From: Nostoc sp. UCD121
Lineage (GTDB): Bacteria; Cyanobacteriota; Cyanobacteriia; Cyanobacteriales; Nostocaceae
Direction: 5' to 3'
Assembly: GCF_014222285.1 (NCBI RefSeq)
Contig: NZ_JACKZS010000068.1
Location: 1 to 34,426, forward strand
DNA: 34,426 bases
Position numbers and translations under genes: made by a program. Positions within the stretch are counted from its first letter, which is position 1, and each line of letters starts with the position of its first letter. Of this stretch, positions 16,590 through 24,392 are shown piece by piece. A model generated the notes under the pieces. The model searched no databases and was not told the origin of the DNA. It worked only from the letters and a program-made list of their open reading frames with translations.

Positions 16590-17142
16590 TGATCCTTACT
16601 GACCTTGTAATCCTGAAAAGTCTGGCTTGGCTAGATGTAATTAAGCAAAATAGCGGTATCTGTATTTCCCAAATCAATAGGGCAGTATGGGGGTTAAGAT
16701 TCCCATTGGGGATTGGAGGATTGAAATTGATCTCAACCAAGTTTCCGAAGATCGATTGTCGATCCTGGGACTTTTTTCCATATCCCTCCCGCATTTCCTT
16801 TTACTGATGTTTTGCACTTTTTTGTCATCGAGTCAAGTGTCTCTTGCACCTCGATAGATTCTCATTAAGTACAAATACTCCTAATTGTTCTTATAACTTA
16901 GGATAACTTGCTGCTGTTAAGCAGGCTATTTTATTTGAGATGAACAGCATATCATTTGCGGATTCGCTCCTCATTCCCTGGGAGTCTTTTTTAGGGTAAT
17001 TATTTGAGACTGCTAGCTTATAGGACTACTAATTTTATCAGTAAATACCGATCGATGAGCGGAAATTATTAATAAATCCGAAAACTCTACAGTGACACTT
17101 GTATAAATCTCGGTGACAATCTGAGCAAAAGAGGATAATAAA
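16590..17142. other. 553-base divergent intergenic region
   Basis: No convincing gene is seen. It separates the divergent aminopeptidase and DUF3352 genes and should hold both promoters. A 6-bp inverted repeat GATCGA/TCGATC with a 3-nt loop lies at 16750-16764. AGAGGA just before 17143 is the ribosome-binding site of the DUF3352 gene. A 4-bp stem followed by six T residues near 16967-16990 is too weak to call. Confidence 0.6.
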
Positions 17143-18822
17143 ATGCCCGAAAGTAAATCAAAGTTTTTCATTCCTGCCGTTGGTGCTGCTCTCGTTGTAG
17201 CAGGAAGTATCGCAGCTTATATGTATTTGAAAGGCCCATCAGGAGGTAGCTCAGACGCTCTCGGCAGTGCTAAATTAGTACCTTCAACAGCATTGATGGC
17301 AACTTATATTACTACTGATCCTCAAGCTTGGGCAAAGTTACAGCAATTTGGCACTCCAGAGGCACAAAAGTTAGTGGCAAAAGGTCTGGAAGATTTCAAT
17401 AAGCAAATGTTCAGTGACGGTAACGTTTCTTATGAAAAAGACATAAAGCCTTGGATTGGTGGTGTAATGATTGCGGTACTACCACCAAATTCTGTGAAAC
17501 CTGCACAGTTAAAAGTGCCATCCGGGGCACCTAATGTACCAACAAATTTACAGCAGGAATCAAATATCCTGATAGTAGTGGGAATCAAGGATAAAATTAG
17601 TGCCTTGAATTTTGCTAACAAATTGAAGTCACAAAAAGGGGTGAAATCTCAGGAATCTGACTACCAAGGTCAAAAAATTCTTGAAACTACAGAAAAGGGC
17701 AAGCCAACATATAGCGTAGTTTTAAATAATAGTCACTTGATATTAGCCCCCGAAAAGCAAGCTGTAGAAAAAGCAATTGACACCTTTAAGGGAAAGTCTT
17801 CTTTTGCCAGTAAAGAAGGTGCAAGCAACATTCTCAGTAAAGGAGTGGATGTTAAAAATAGCCTCGCCCAAATTTATGTACCAGACTACGCAGGTATGGT
17901 ACAGCAATTAACTGCCGGAAGTCAGCAGGCAAAGCAGTTACCTCCACAAGCCTTGGCGCAACTGAAGCAGATAAAATCTGTGGTAGCGGGCGTTGGTGTT
18001 GATGATGCGGGAGTGCGGGTAAAAGCGATCGCTAATTTAGATCCACAGCTGAATAAATTCCAGTATCAATCAAGTCCGGGAAATATAGTCGGGCAATTTC
18101 CTACTGATACCTTTGCTCTGATTAGCGGAAATGGCATCAGCCGTGGCTGGGAAACCTTAGTAGAACAGTCAAAAGATTATCCAGAAATGAAGCAGGTTCT
18201 GGAGCAAGCACGAGGACAAGTCAAAATTGCCAATATTGACCTGGATAAGGATATTTTTGGTTGGATGAATGGGGAATTTGCCTTTGGTGCTATTCCATCC
18301 AATCAAGGAGTGTTAGCCAGTGTTGGTTTTGGCGGTGCTTTAGTATTTGACACTAGCGATCGCAAAACAGCCGAAGCCACCTTGACAAAATTGGATACTT
18401 TGGCCAAAGTACAACAAATCAACATCGCCAATAGAAATATCGGTGGTAAAGATGTAACTGAATGGCAAATCCCCAAACAGGGGGCTTTATTGGCGCATGG
18501 TTGGCTGGATCAAGATACTGTATTTGTGGCTCTTGGTGGCCCAATTGCTGATGCGATTAGCGATCGCAAAAATCAATCTCTTGATAATAGCGACGCTTTC
18601 AAAGCCGTTACTGGTTCATTGCAAAAGCCCAACGGCGGCTATTTCTACCTAGATATGGATAAAACTAAAACTGTACCCCTGGTCAATAGTTTAATCTCAT
18701 CTGATGCCAATACCGTCACAATCCTCAATTCCATTCGTGGTCTTGGTTTTACTGCTAATAGCCCCGATAAATCCACCAGTGAATTAGAGATGTTGTTAGC
18801 TCTCAAACCTTCTGCAAAATAG
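17143..18822 (+). CDS. DUF3352-type membrane-anchored protein
   Basis: A 559-residue protein that I recognise as the DUF3352 type common in cyanobacteria. One N-terminal hydrophobic segment at about 8-29 (FFIPAVGAALVVAGSIAAYM) would anchor a large domain outside the cytoplasm, presumably in the periplasm. The rest has a repeating alpha/beta pattern with recurrent statements of the type LVPSTALMATYI, HLILAPEKQAVEKAI and VFVALGGPIADAI, as if built from two or more related substrate-like folds. No catalytic motif is evident and the function is unknown. AGAGGA upstream at about 8 nt supports the ATG start. It stands alone, with mscL converging from the other side. Confidence 0.8.
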   Translation: MPESKSKFFIPAVGAALVVAGSIAAYMYLKGPSGGSSDALGSAKLVPSTALMATYITTDPQAWAKLQQFGTPEAQKLVAKGLEDFNKQMFSDGNVSYEKDIKPWIGGVMIAVLPPNSVKPAQLKVPSGAPNVPTNLQQESNILIVVGIKDKISALNFANKLKSQKGVKSQESDYQGQKILETTEKGKPTYSVVLNNSHLILAPEKQAVEKAIDTFKGKSSFASKEGASNILSKGVDVKNSLAQIYVPDYAGMVQQLTAGSQQAKQLPPQALAQLKQIKSVVAGVGVDDAGVRVKAIANLDPQLNKFQYQSSPGNIVGQFPTDTFALISGNGISRGWETLVEQSKDYPEMKQVLEQARGQVKIANIDLDKDIFGWMNGEFAFGAIPSNQGVLASVGFGGALVFDTSDRKTAEATLTKLDTLAKVQQINIANRNIGGKDVTEWQIPKQGALLAHGWLDQDTVFVALGGPIADAISDRKNQSLDNSDAFKAVTGSLQKPNGGYFYLDMDKTKTVPLVNSLISSDANTVTILNSIRGLGFTANSPDKSTSELEMLLALKPSAK

Positions 18823-18955
18823 GGGATTGGGCAGAAGAGGCAGAGGGGAAGGGGAGCAGGGGGACAAGAGGGACAAGGCGGAATTATTGAACAAGTCTCT
18901 CCTGTCTCCCTCCTCTTTCTTGCCTCTTCTTCATGCGCCTGATCCCCACTCCCAC
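18823..18955. repeat. purine-rich/pyrimidine-rich imperfect inverted repeat between convergent genes
   Basis: The first half (18823-18881) is almost all purine with runs of GGGG and GGGACAAG units. The second half (18895-18955) is almost all pyrimidine. AGAAGAGGCA at 18833-18842 is exactly complementary to TGCCTCTTCT at 18921-18930, so a long imperfect hairpin can form. It lies between the convergent stops of the DUF3352 gene and mscL and may end both transcripts. Confidence 0.5.
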
Positions 18956-19390
18956 TTACAACACTTCATGATTCCGAGATTCCAATGTCTGGCTGAGTCT
19001 ATCCAACGCCACAGTCAGCCTTTCCTGAGCTATAACATTAGCGTCTGATGGTGGGGATTCTACAGGAACATCCTCTTGCCTCTTGAATGTTTGTAAGGTG
19101 CGAATTGCTACAAATAAGATCAAGGCAATGATTAAAAAGTCAATGATTGCGCCAAGAAATTGACCGATCGCAATTCCTGGGCCGATAGTGACAGTTCTCC
19201 ATTCTTTGCCAGTCACGCCAATCAAGGGGTTAATCAATGGCATAATCACATTCTCAACAAAGGAGGTGATAACCCGGCTGAAGGCAGTACCGATGATGAC
19301 TGCGATCGCTAAATCAATTACATTACCTTTGAAAGCAAATTCTTGAAAATCCCTTAAAAAGCCACTTGCTCTTCTTCTTGCTCTTGCCAT
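18956..19390 (-). CDS. mscL: large-conductance mechanosensitive channel MscL
   Basis: A 144-residue MscL subunit. The N-terminal amphipathic helix and first membrane helix are clear (FKGNVIDLAIAVIIGTAFSR, about 20-39, continuing to 50). A periplasmic loop with PLINPLIG follows, then the second membrane helix at about 75-98 (FLGAIIDFLIIALILFVAIR). The cytoplasmic tail (101-144) ends in a helix with acidic and basic residues. Homopentamers of this family open under membrane tension to release solutes during osmotic downshock. Length is typical. The ATG start gives the expected short basic N-terminus (MARARRRASG). It is a single-gene unit converging with the DUF3352 gene. Confidence 0.95.
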   Translation of the reverse strand: MARARRRASGFLRDFQEFAFKGNVIDLAIAVIIGTAFSRVITSFVENVIMPLINPLIGVTGKEWRTVTIGPGIAIGQFLGAIIDFLIIALILFVAIRTLQTFKRQEDVPVESPPSDANVIAQERLTVALDRLSQTLESRNHEVL

Positions 19391-19644
19391 ACTTGAGACT
19401 AAATAAGTTAGTTGTAGTCTTTTTTTATATGGCGCTCAACTTTTTGCCCTCTCTGTTGAGATAGATTTTGGCAATCTTCAATAAAATATATAAATTGGAG
19501 AACGGTGTGATTCTCTGGAAAAACATATCACACCAAATTTTCCATATCAAAATTCCATGACATTGTTATATAATTCAATTCATTTCTAGACTGCCGTCCA
19601 GCAATTATGTCATAAGTAAAAAAGCTGTGAACGCAAATTAATTT

Positions 19645-20568
19645 ATGACTGCTGCTGTAAAAACTACTCCTGGCTTCGCTTCTCGCTTGGTAAATGGCGT
19701 ACTGGCAATCAAGCCTTTAGCCAACCTAGCCAAACATCAAGCCCGTCAAATGATGATTAAACGTGCGGAGAGAATTGGCGTACCTTGGACGCAAGAAGTC
19801 AAAACACTACAGGCACGTGACTGGAAAGCTGATCTAACTCAAATAGAAAATCCTCAGCTTTCCTACCCTGATTACTACGTCACCTCATTCCATGCCTACG
19901 AAACCGGAAATCTCAGTTGGCAAGCCGCTTTTGAAGTAGAACCTGCTGCTTACGCTGTCCACGCTAAGGTTGTGGAAGGCGCTGAAGAAGCGCAAGGCGA
20001 TCCCATGCTGCGCCAAAGTTACCACAATATTCTAAAAAGCCAAATCCCTAACGAGCCGCAAGATATCTTAGATGTAGGGTGTAGCGTTGGCTTGAGTACT
20101 TTTGCTCTACAAGAAATTTATCCCCATGCCAAAATTACAGGCTTGGACTTATCTCCCTACTTCTTAGCTGTTGCCAATTACCGCGCTGGGCAACGCCAAG
20201 CTAAAATAAACTGGCTTCATGCCCAAGCTGAATCTACTGGGCTACCAGATGCCTCATTTGATTTAGTCTCAATTTTTCTGATGTGTCACGAGTTACCCCA
20301 ATCAGCAACCCGACAGATTTTAGCTGAAATGCGGCGCGTGCTGCGTCCAGGCGGCTACTTGGCAATCATGGATATGAATCCCAAGTCTGAAGTTTACAAG
20401 AAAATGCCAGCCTATATTTTGACGTTGCTCAAAAGTACTGAACCGTATTTAGATGAATATTTTGCTTTGGATATTGAGCAAGCTTTTGTTGAAGCAGGTT
20501 TCCAAACTCCCACTATTACCAACAATACCTACCGTCACCGCACAGTAATTGCTCAGGTGAGTGGTTGA
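19645..20568 (+). CDS. class I SAM-dependent methyltransferase
   Basis: A 307-residue protein with a class I Rossmann-type methyltransferase domain in its C-terminal two-thirds. Motif I is DVGCSVG at 143-149, the acidic residue binding the SAM ribose is D168 (ITGLDLS), and the later LRPGGYLAIMD segment (about 233-243) is the family motif III strand. The first 120 residues are a separate helical region rich in Lys and Arg with no recognised motif; they may bind the substrate. The substrate is unknown. The stop overlaps the GTG start of the PrsW-like protease by 8 nt, indicating translational coupling of the two. Confidence 0.85.
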   Translation: MTAAVKTTPGFASRLVNGVLAIKPLANLAKHQARQMMIKRAERIGVPWTQEVKTLQARDWKADLTQIENPQLSYPDYYVTSFHAYETGNLSWQAAFEVEPAAYAVHAKVVEGAEEAQGDPMLRQSYHNILKSQIPNEPQDILDVGCSVGLSTFALQEIYPHAKITGLDLSPYFLAVANYRAGQRQAKINWLHAQAESTGLPDASFDLVSIFLMCHELPQSATRQILAEMRRVLRPGGYLAIMDMNPKSEVYKKMPAYILTLLKSTEPYLDEYFALDIEQAFVEAGFQTPTITNNTYRHRTVIAQVSG

Positions 20569-21529
20569 TTTTTCTCTACTGCTGTGGGCAGTTCTACCAC
20601 CGTTGCTGCTGCTAGGCTATTACTACTATCGAGTCCCATTTGCCCCACCTCTGTTAAAGTTACTGATGTTCTTTAGCATCGGGGCAATATCTGGTCTTTT
20701 AGCCCTTAGACTTGAATTAAATTTTGAAACTGTAGCCAATTGGATTGTAGATTGGGAACGGATCAAGCGATCGCTTCCTGGTGCAGTTTTGCGGCAGCTT
20801 GTGGAAGTAGGTGTAATTGAAGAAGGCTGCAAGTTAGCAGGGGTTGTTGTGCCAACCTACTATCTGCAACGCACGTATCGATTACTTCCCTCAACTGTTT
20901 TCCTCTTCACCATAGCCGTTGCCCTTGGATTTACCGCCGAAGAGAACTGGATTTATCTTTTTCACAATACAGGATCAATTCTTGGGCGTACTATTAGCAC
21001 GCCAGTCCATGCCATGTTCTCTGCGCCTTGGGGATATGCCTTGGGAATGTATATTTCGTCTAAAAATCGGTTACATCAAGACAGGAAGTTCATTTTTCGG
21101 GCTTGGCTGAATTCTGTAATCTGTCATTCCCTAGTTAACATTCTATCTAGTGCTTGCAGTTACTCACTAGCGCTATGTTTCCTTAATTATGGTTTATTTC
21201 CGTTTTTATTGTGGATGTTTTGGCGACTAGAACAATTACTGCGAAAGGTGCAAGGTAAACCTGTGATTACCCTGATTTCAGAACGTACACCCCAACGCCG
21301 TTACTGGCAGAGGGGTTTAGTGCTTTTTGCCCTCGTGCTTGGTGGAAATGCTATTTTTGGGCTGTTTCTCTTAGCCAATAAAATTAGTTTTTTGAATCCA
21401 TCAAAGCTTTTTGACAGTTATATTTTGTGGTTTATATTTAGTCGCTTTTTGCTAAATCTCTTTTTTGGAGTTTTAGCTTGGGGCATTTATCGCTATTTGC
21501 GACATTCCGCCCGTCGCCGATATTTTTAA
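20561..21529 (+). CDS. PrsW-family intramembrane protease
   Basis: A 322-residue polytopic membrane protein with the conserved motifs of the PrsW/CAAX-like intramembrane protease superfamily. EE-xx-K is at 87-91 (EEGCK), the second glutamate box FTAEEN is at 124-129, H150 lies in TPVHAMFSAPWGYALG and H189 in ICHSLVN. About eight hydrophobic spans surround these boxes. In Bacillus, PrsW cleaves an anti-sigma factor; here the substrate is unknown. The GTG start at 20561 lies within the end of the methyltransferase gene. It keeps the full first membrane helix, which the next ATG would remove. Motif and topology support is good; the biological role is open. Confidence 0.85.
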   Translation: MVDFSLLLWAVLPPLLLLGYYYYRVPFAPPLLKLLMFFSIGAISGLLALRLELNFETVANWIVDWERIKRSLPGAVLRQLVEVGVIEEGCKLAGVVVPTYYLQRTYRLLPSTVFLFTIAVALGFTAEENWIYLFHNTGSILGRTISTPVHAMFSAPWGYALGMYISSKNRLHQDRKFIFRAWLNSVICHSLVNILSSACSYSLALCFLNYGLFPFLLWMFWRLEQLLRKVQGKPVITLISERTPQRRYWQRGLVLFALVLGGNAIFGLFLLANKISFLNPSKLFDSYILWFIFSRFLLNLFFGVLAWGIYRYLRHSARRRYF

Positions 21530-21531
21530 AA

Positions 21532-21577
21532 TGGGCATTGGGCATGGGGATGAGATAAATTCCCGATGTCCTATGCC
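21532..21577. terminator. TGGGCAT heptamers and hairpin between convergent genes
   Basis: Two TGGGCAT units (21532-21545) lead into an imperfect stem in which GGCATGGGG (21541-21549) pairs with TCCTATGCC (21569-21577), with two G-T pairs. It sits between the convergent stops of the PrsW-like gene and the pterin-type gene, where a two-way terminator would be expected. No strong T-tract is present. Confidence 0.4.
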
Positions 21578-21592
21578 TAAATTTACAATTAC

Positions 21593-22465
21593 CTAAACCT
21601 GTGCCAATACTGGCTGATTCATGGCTGCACTGACTGAATCTGATTCTGACCCCGTGCAGTAAATTTCGCAGGAGTTATTAGGACTTTCAATCAGTTTTAC
21701 TTTGTGAAGTTTAGCTCCCAATTCTTGAATAGGCGATCGCAATAAATTACTAATGTAAAGTGCGATATTCTCAGCAGTGGGAACAATTTCGGCAAAGTAG
21801 GGAATGTCTTTATTTAAAAAAGTGTGATCGAATGGTTCAACCACATAATCTTCTATCACTTGATTCAAACCCCCTAAATCGACAATCATGCCGGTGCGTG
21901 GGTCAATTTCCCCTTTGACGGTGACTTCTAGATGATAATTGTGTCCGTGACCGTGGGGACGGGCGCACTTACCATAAATCTCAGTGTTTTCTTCGTTACT
22001 GAGATGAGGATGAGCTAGCCGATGGGCGGCGCTAAAGTGAGTACTGATAGTAAGGTATGCTTCCATTGCGTTTCCTAGATAATCTGCCCAAAGTTCAGGA
22101 TGTTCAAATAACTGCACACGGACTAAAGGCAAATGCGGTGCTAACCTCTGCCAGATAATCCGGGCAATATTCTCAGTGGTGGGCAGAGTTTGTTGAAATT
22201 CTGTCCACGCATCGTTGATATAAGAGAAATCCAATTGACTTGTAACTTCCCGTTTGATTACGTGTTTGACATCAGACAAGTTCAGCACCATACCATACTT
22301 ATCCAATTCCCCGGCAAGAGAGATAAATAAGACATAGTTATGTCCGTGTCCAGGAAATTTAGAGCAAGCACCAAATTTTTCAATATTCTCGGCTTCACTC
22401 AGTTCTGGCAACCAATAGCGATGACTTGCCGAAAACTGGGCGCGGCGATTCACAATACATTGCAT
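21593..22465 (-). CDS. tandem two-domain 6-pyruvoyl/6-carboxytetrahydropterin synthase-like protein
   Basis: A 290-residue fusion of two PTPS/QueD-type T-fold domains (family members are usually 120-150 residues with one domain). Domain 1 (about 1-132) has the zinc histidines H15, H40 and H42, the catalytic-type C34 and E121, but where the family has LDH it reads LDF (D79-F80). Domain 2 (about 137-275) has H148, H173 and H175, C167, D213-H214 and E260, a complete site. Family enzymes act on dihydroneopterin triphosphate, for queuosine precursors or tetrahydropterins. Domain 2 probably carries the chemistry and domain 1 may be structural or altered. The T-fold normally oligomerises, so the fusion may give a mixed ring. 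A heptamer repeat lies upstream, between this gene and the J-domain gene. Confidence 0.88.
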   Translation of the reverse strand: MQCIVNRRAQFSASHRYWLPELSEAENIEKFGACSKFPGHGHNYVLFISLAGELDKYGMVLNLSDVKHVIKREVTSQLDFSYINDAWTEFQQTLPTTENIARIIWQRLAPHLPLVRVQLFEHPELWADYLGNAMEAYLTISTHFSAAHRLAHPHLSNEENTEIYGKCARPHGHGHNYHLEVTVKGEIDPRTGMIVDLGGLNQVIEDYVVEPFDHTFLNKDIPYFAEIVPTAENIALYISNLLRSPIQELGAKLHKVKLIESPNNSCEIYCTGSESDSVSAAMNQPVLAQV

Positions 22466-22529
22466 GAGTACACTATGAGCAGAATTTAAAATTTCTTAAT
22501 CTTTTTCTGTTTCCAGCATAAACTAATTT

Positions 22530-22564
22530 CTTTGTCAGTAGTCATTAGTCATTTGTTATTTGAC
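22530..22564 (-). repeat. heptanucleotide tandem repeat array
   Basis: Five in-register units (CTTTGTC, AGTAGTC, ATTAGTC, ATTTGTT, ATTTGAC on the plus strand) lie between the J-domain gene and the pterin-type gene. On the coding strand of the downstream pterin gene they read as GACTAAT-type units, about 65 nt before its ATG. Two GCCCAAT heptamers follow directly at about 22568-22581. Confidence 0.75.
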
Positions 22565-22583
22565 CATGCCCAATGCCCAATGA

Positions 22584-23285
22584 CTATATAACAGATGCTT
22601 GTGCCTCGCAATGTAATCTCGTAGCTATGCGGAATAATTCTTGGCCTGTGTGTAAATAACGCTCATCGTAGCTCAAAGGAAAATAAGCCAACTCGTCAAG
22701 TCCATCTGCTACTTGATTGAGGCTGTAATAAAGGTTAGCCGCAGTTCCTGCTAAACTAGAGGGATTTGGCAGAGAGCGAAAAATAATTTGTGCCTGTTTA
22801 AGGTCATTTCGACAGGTTTGTAAGTATTCCTGAAATTCATCTAACAACTCATCATCAAAAGGATCGGCAGCTAATTGCTCTATTTGCTCTTCTAGAGAAT
22901 AGAGAATACCATCAAGTAGATGATTGACTGGTTGATAAACTCGACGCAGCCATTCTTCAACTTGCTCGTCAGCTTCCCGCCCTGTTTTTCGTTTTGTCTG
23001 GTAATGCTTTTGCGCCGATGCTGTACGCTGTTGGCGATCGCTATTTAATTTTCGAGAGTCATTTTGCAGTTGTTGGTCGTAATCGCGGCGATTTTGGTTG
23101 TCGCCTAAGACCTCATAAGCTGCATTGATGCTAATTATCTGCTCGCGATCAGCTGTGTCCTGATTACTGTCAGGATGAAATAACTTAACCAAGCGGCGAT
23201 AAGCTTGCTTAATCTCCGCAAGGCTTGCACTTGGACTAACTTTGAGAGTTTCGTAATGGTTAGAAACGTGCTTAGAATTGACCAT
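22584..23285 (-). CDS. J-domain (DnaJ-like) co-chaperone
   Basis: A 233-residue protein with an N-terminal J domain at about 10-75: HYETLKVSPSASLAEIKQAY, the HPD tripeptide H37-P38-D39 and the helix-IV region YEVLGDNQNRRDYD. It lacks the Gly/Phe region, zinc finger and peptide-binding domains of full DnaJ, so it is a type III J protein that should recruit and stimulate a DnaK partner. Residues 80-115 are charged and glutamine-rich. Residues 116-233 form an unrecognised helical domain (EEWLRRVYQPVNHLLDGIL and onwards) that probably selects the client. It lies 15 nt after cysK on the same strand, so they are likely co-transcribed. Confidence 0.88.
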   Translation of the reverse strand: MVNSKHVSNHYETLKVSPSASLAEIKQAYRRLVKLFHPDSNQDTADREQIISINAAYEVLGDNQNRRDYDQQLQNDSRKLNSDRQQRTASAQKHYQTKRKTGREADEQVEEWLRRVYQPVNHLLDGILYSLEEQIEQLAADPFDDELLDEFQEYLQTCRNDLKQAQIIFRSLPNPSSLAGTAANLYYSLNQVADGLDELAYFPLSYDERYLHTGQELFRIATRLHCEAQASVI

Positions 23286-23300
23286 TAATTCAATGTATCG

Positions 23301-24263
23301 TTAGCTGATGCTAGCGGCTAACCTTGCCTCCAGGTCTTGGAACAACGGTGTACTCAAATACCTCTCGCCAAAGCTGGGCTGAATCATCACAATTAAACGC
23401 CCTTTGTTTTCTTCACGTTGAGCGACGCGAATTGCTGCACATAAAGCGGCTCCACTGGAAATACCAGATAGTAGCCCTTCTTCTTTTGCCAAACGCCGAC
23501 TATAAGCGATCGCTTCTTCATCGGTGATGGTAATCACTTCATCTATCAATTTTATCTTGAGAACTTGGGGAATAAACCCAGCGCCAATTCCTTGGATTTT
23601 GTGTGGCCCTGGCTGTCCCCCAGATAAAACTGGACTATTGGCTGGTTCAACTGCGATCGCTTTAGAACTAGGTTTGCGTGCTTTAATCACTTCTGCTACC
23701 CCAGTGATCGTACCACCAGTGCCCACACCCGCCACAACTATATCTACTTGTCCATCAGTATCTTCCCAGATTTCAATAGCTGTAGTTTCTCGATGCACTT
23801 TAGCATTAGCTGGATTGCGGAACTGCTGCAACATATAGGTATTTGGCGTACTATTAACTATTTGCTGCGCTCGTCTAATTGCCCCACTCATGCCTTCCAT
23901 ACCTGGCGTTAGTTCCAGTTCTGCTCCATAAGCCCGCAACATTGCCCGACGCTCCCCACTCATGGTCTCTGGCATTGTCAAAATTAATCGATAACCCTTA
24001 GCTGCTGCTGCCATTGCTAGGGCAATTCCTGTGTTTCCAGAGGTGGGTTCTACTAATATTGTCTTCTCAGGAGTAATCAGCCCCTCCTCTTCGGCGGCGT
24101 TAATCATACTCACCCCAATCCGGTCTTTGACTGATGCCGATGGGTTGAGACTTTCCAGTTTCACCAAAATTTCCGCAACACATCCTTCTGTTTGAGGAAT
24201 GCGGTTCAACCGAACTAGGGGGGTACGACCAACAAGTTCTGTAATGTTACGAGCAATTCGCAT
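23301..24263 (-). CDS. cysK: cysteine synthase A (O-acetylserine sulfhydrylase)
   Basis: A 320-residue pyridoxal-phosphate enzyme of the beta-family that makes L-cysteine from O-acetylserine and sulfide. The PLP Schiff-base lysine is K46 in PSASVKDRIG, the substrate-binding loop TSGNTG is at 74-79, the phosphate-binding glycine loop GTGGT is at 181-185 and GISSG is at 267-271. Length and all key residues are typical of CysK. It ends 15 nt before the J-domain gene. Its ATG is preceded by a heptamer repeat array ending 3 nt upstream, and no Shine-Dalgarno sequence is visible, which is unusual for a housekeeping enzyme. Cystathionine beta-synthase-like relatives are a less likely alternative. 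Confidence 0.95.
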   Translation of the reverse strand: MRIARNITELVGRTPLVRLNRIPQTEGCVAEILVKLESLNPSASVKDRIGVSMINAAEEEGLITPEKTILVEPTSGNTGIALAMAAAAKGYRLILTMPETMSGERRAMLRAYGAELELTPGMEGMSGAIRRAQQIVNSTPNTYMLQQFRNPANAKVHRETTAIEIWEDTDGQVDIVVAGVGTGGTITGVAEVIKARKPSSKAIAVEPANSPVLSGGQPGPHKIQGIGAGFIPQVLKIKLIDEVITITDEEAIAYSRRLAKEEGLLSGISSGAALCAAIRVAQREENKGRLIVMIQPSFGERYLSTPLFQDLEARLAASIS

Positions 24264-24266
24264 AAT

Positions 24267-24315
24267 TATAGTCCTTAGTCCTTAGTCATTTGTCATTTGT
24301 TATTTGTTATTCGTC
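24267..24315 (-). repeat. heptanucleotide tandem repeat array directly before cysK
   Basis: Seven in-register units on the minus strand (GACGAAT, AACAAAT, AACAAAT, GACAAAT, GACTAAG, GACTAAG, GACTATA) end 3 nt before the cysK ATG. Orientation relative to the gene is the same as for the arrays before 6054 and 31879. Confidence 0.85.
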
Positions 24316-24392
24316 ATTTTTTATTGCGTCGGAACTAGCTTCAGAAGCAGAGCATCACCTTACCTTTGATTTAGGCACTCATCAGCTTTTGA

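Noticed and set aside
16520..16807. 95-codon plus-strand frame running into the intergenic region (and a 74-codon minus-strand frame opposite)
   Set aside because: Overlaps the start of the aminopeptidase gene, lacks a ribosome-binding site and shows no protein-like pattern.
16967..16990. CTCC/GGAG stem followed by six T residues, resembling a terminator
   Set aside because: The stem has only 4 bp with a 10-nt loop, and no plus-strand gene lies upstream to be terminated.
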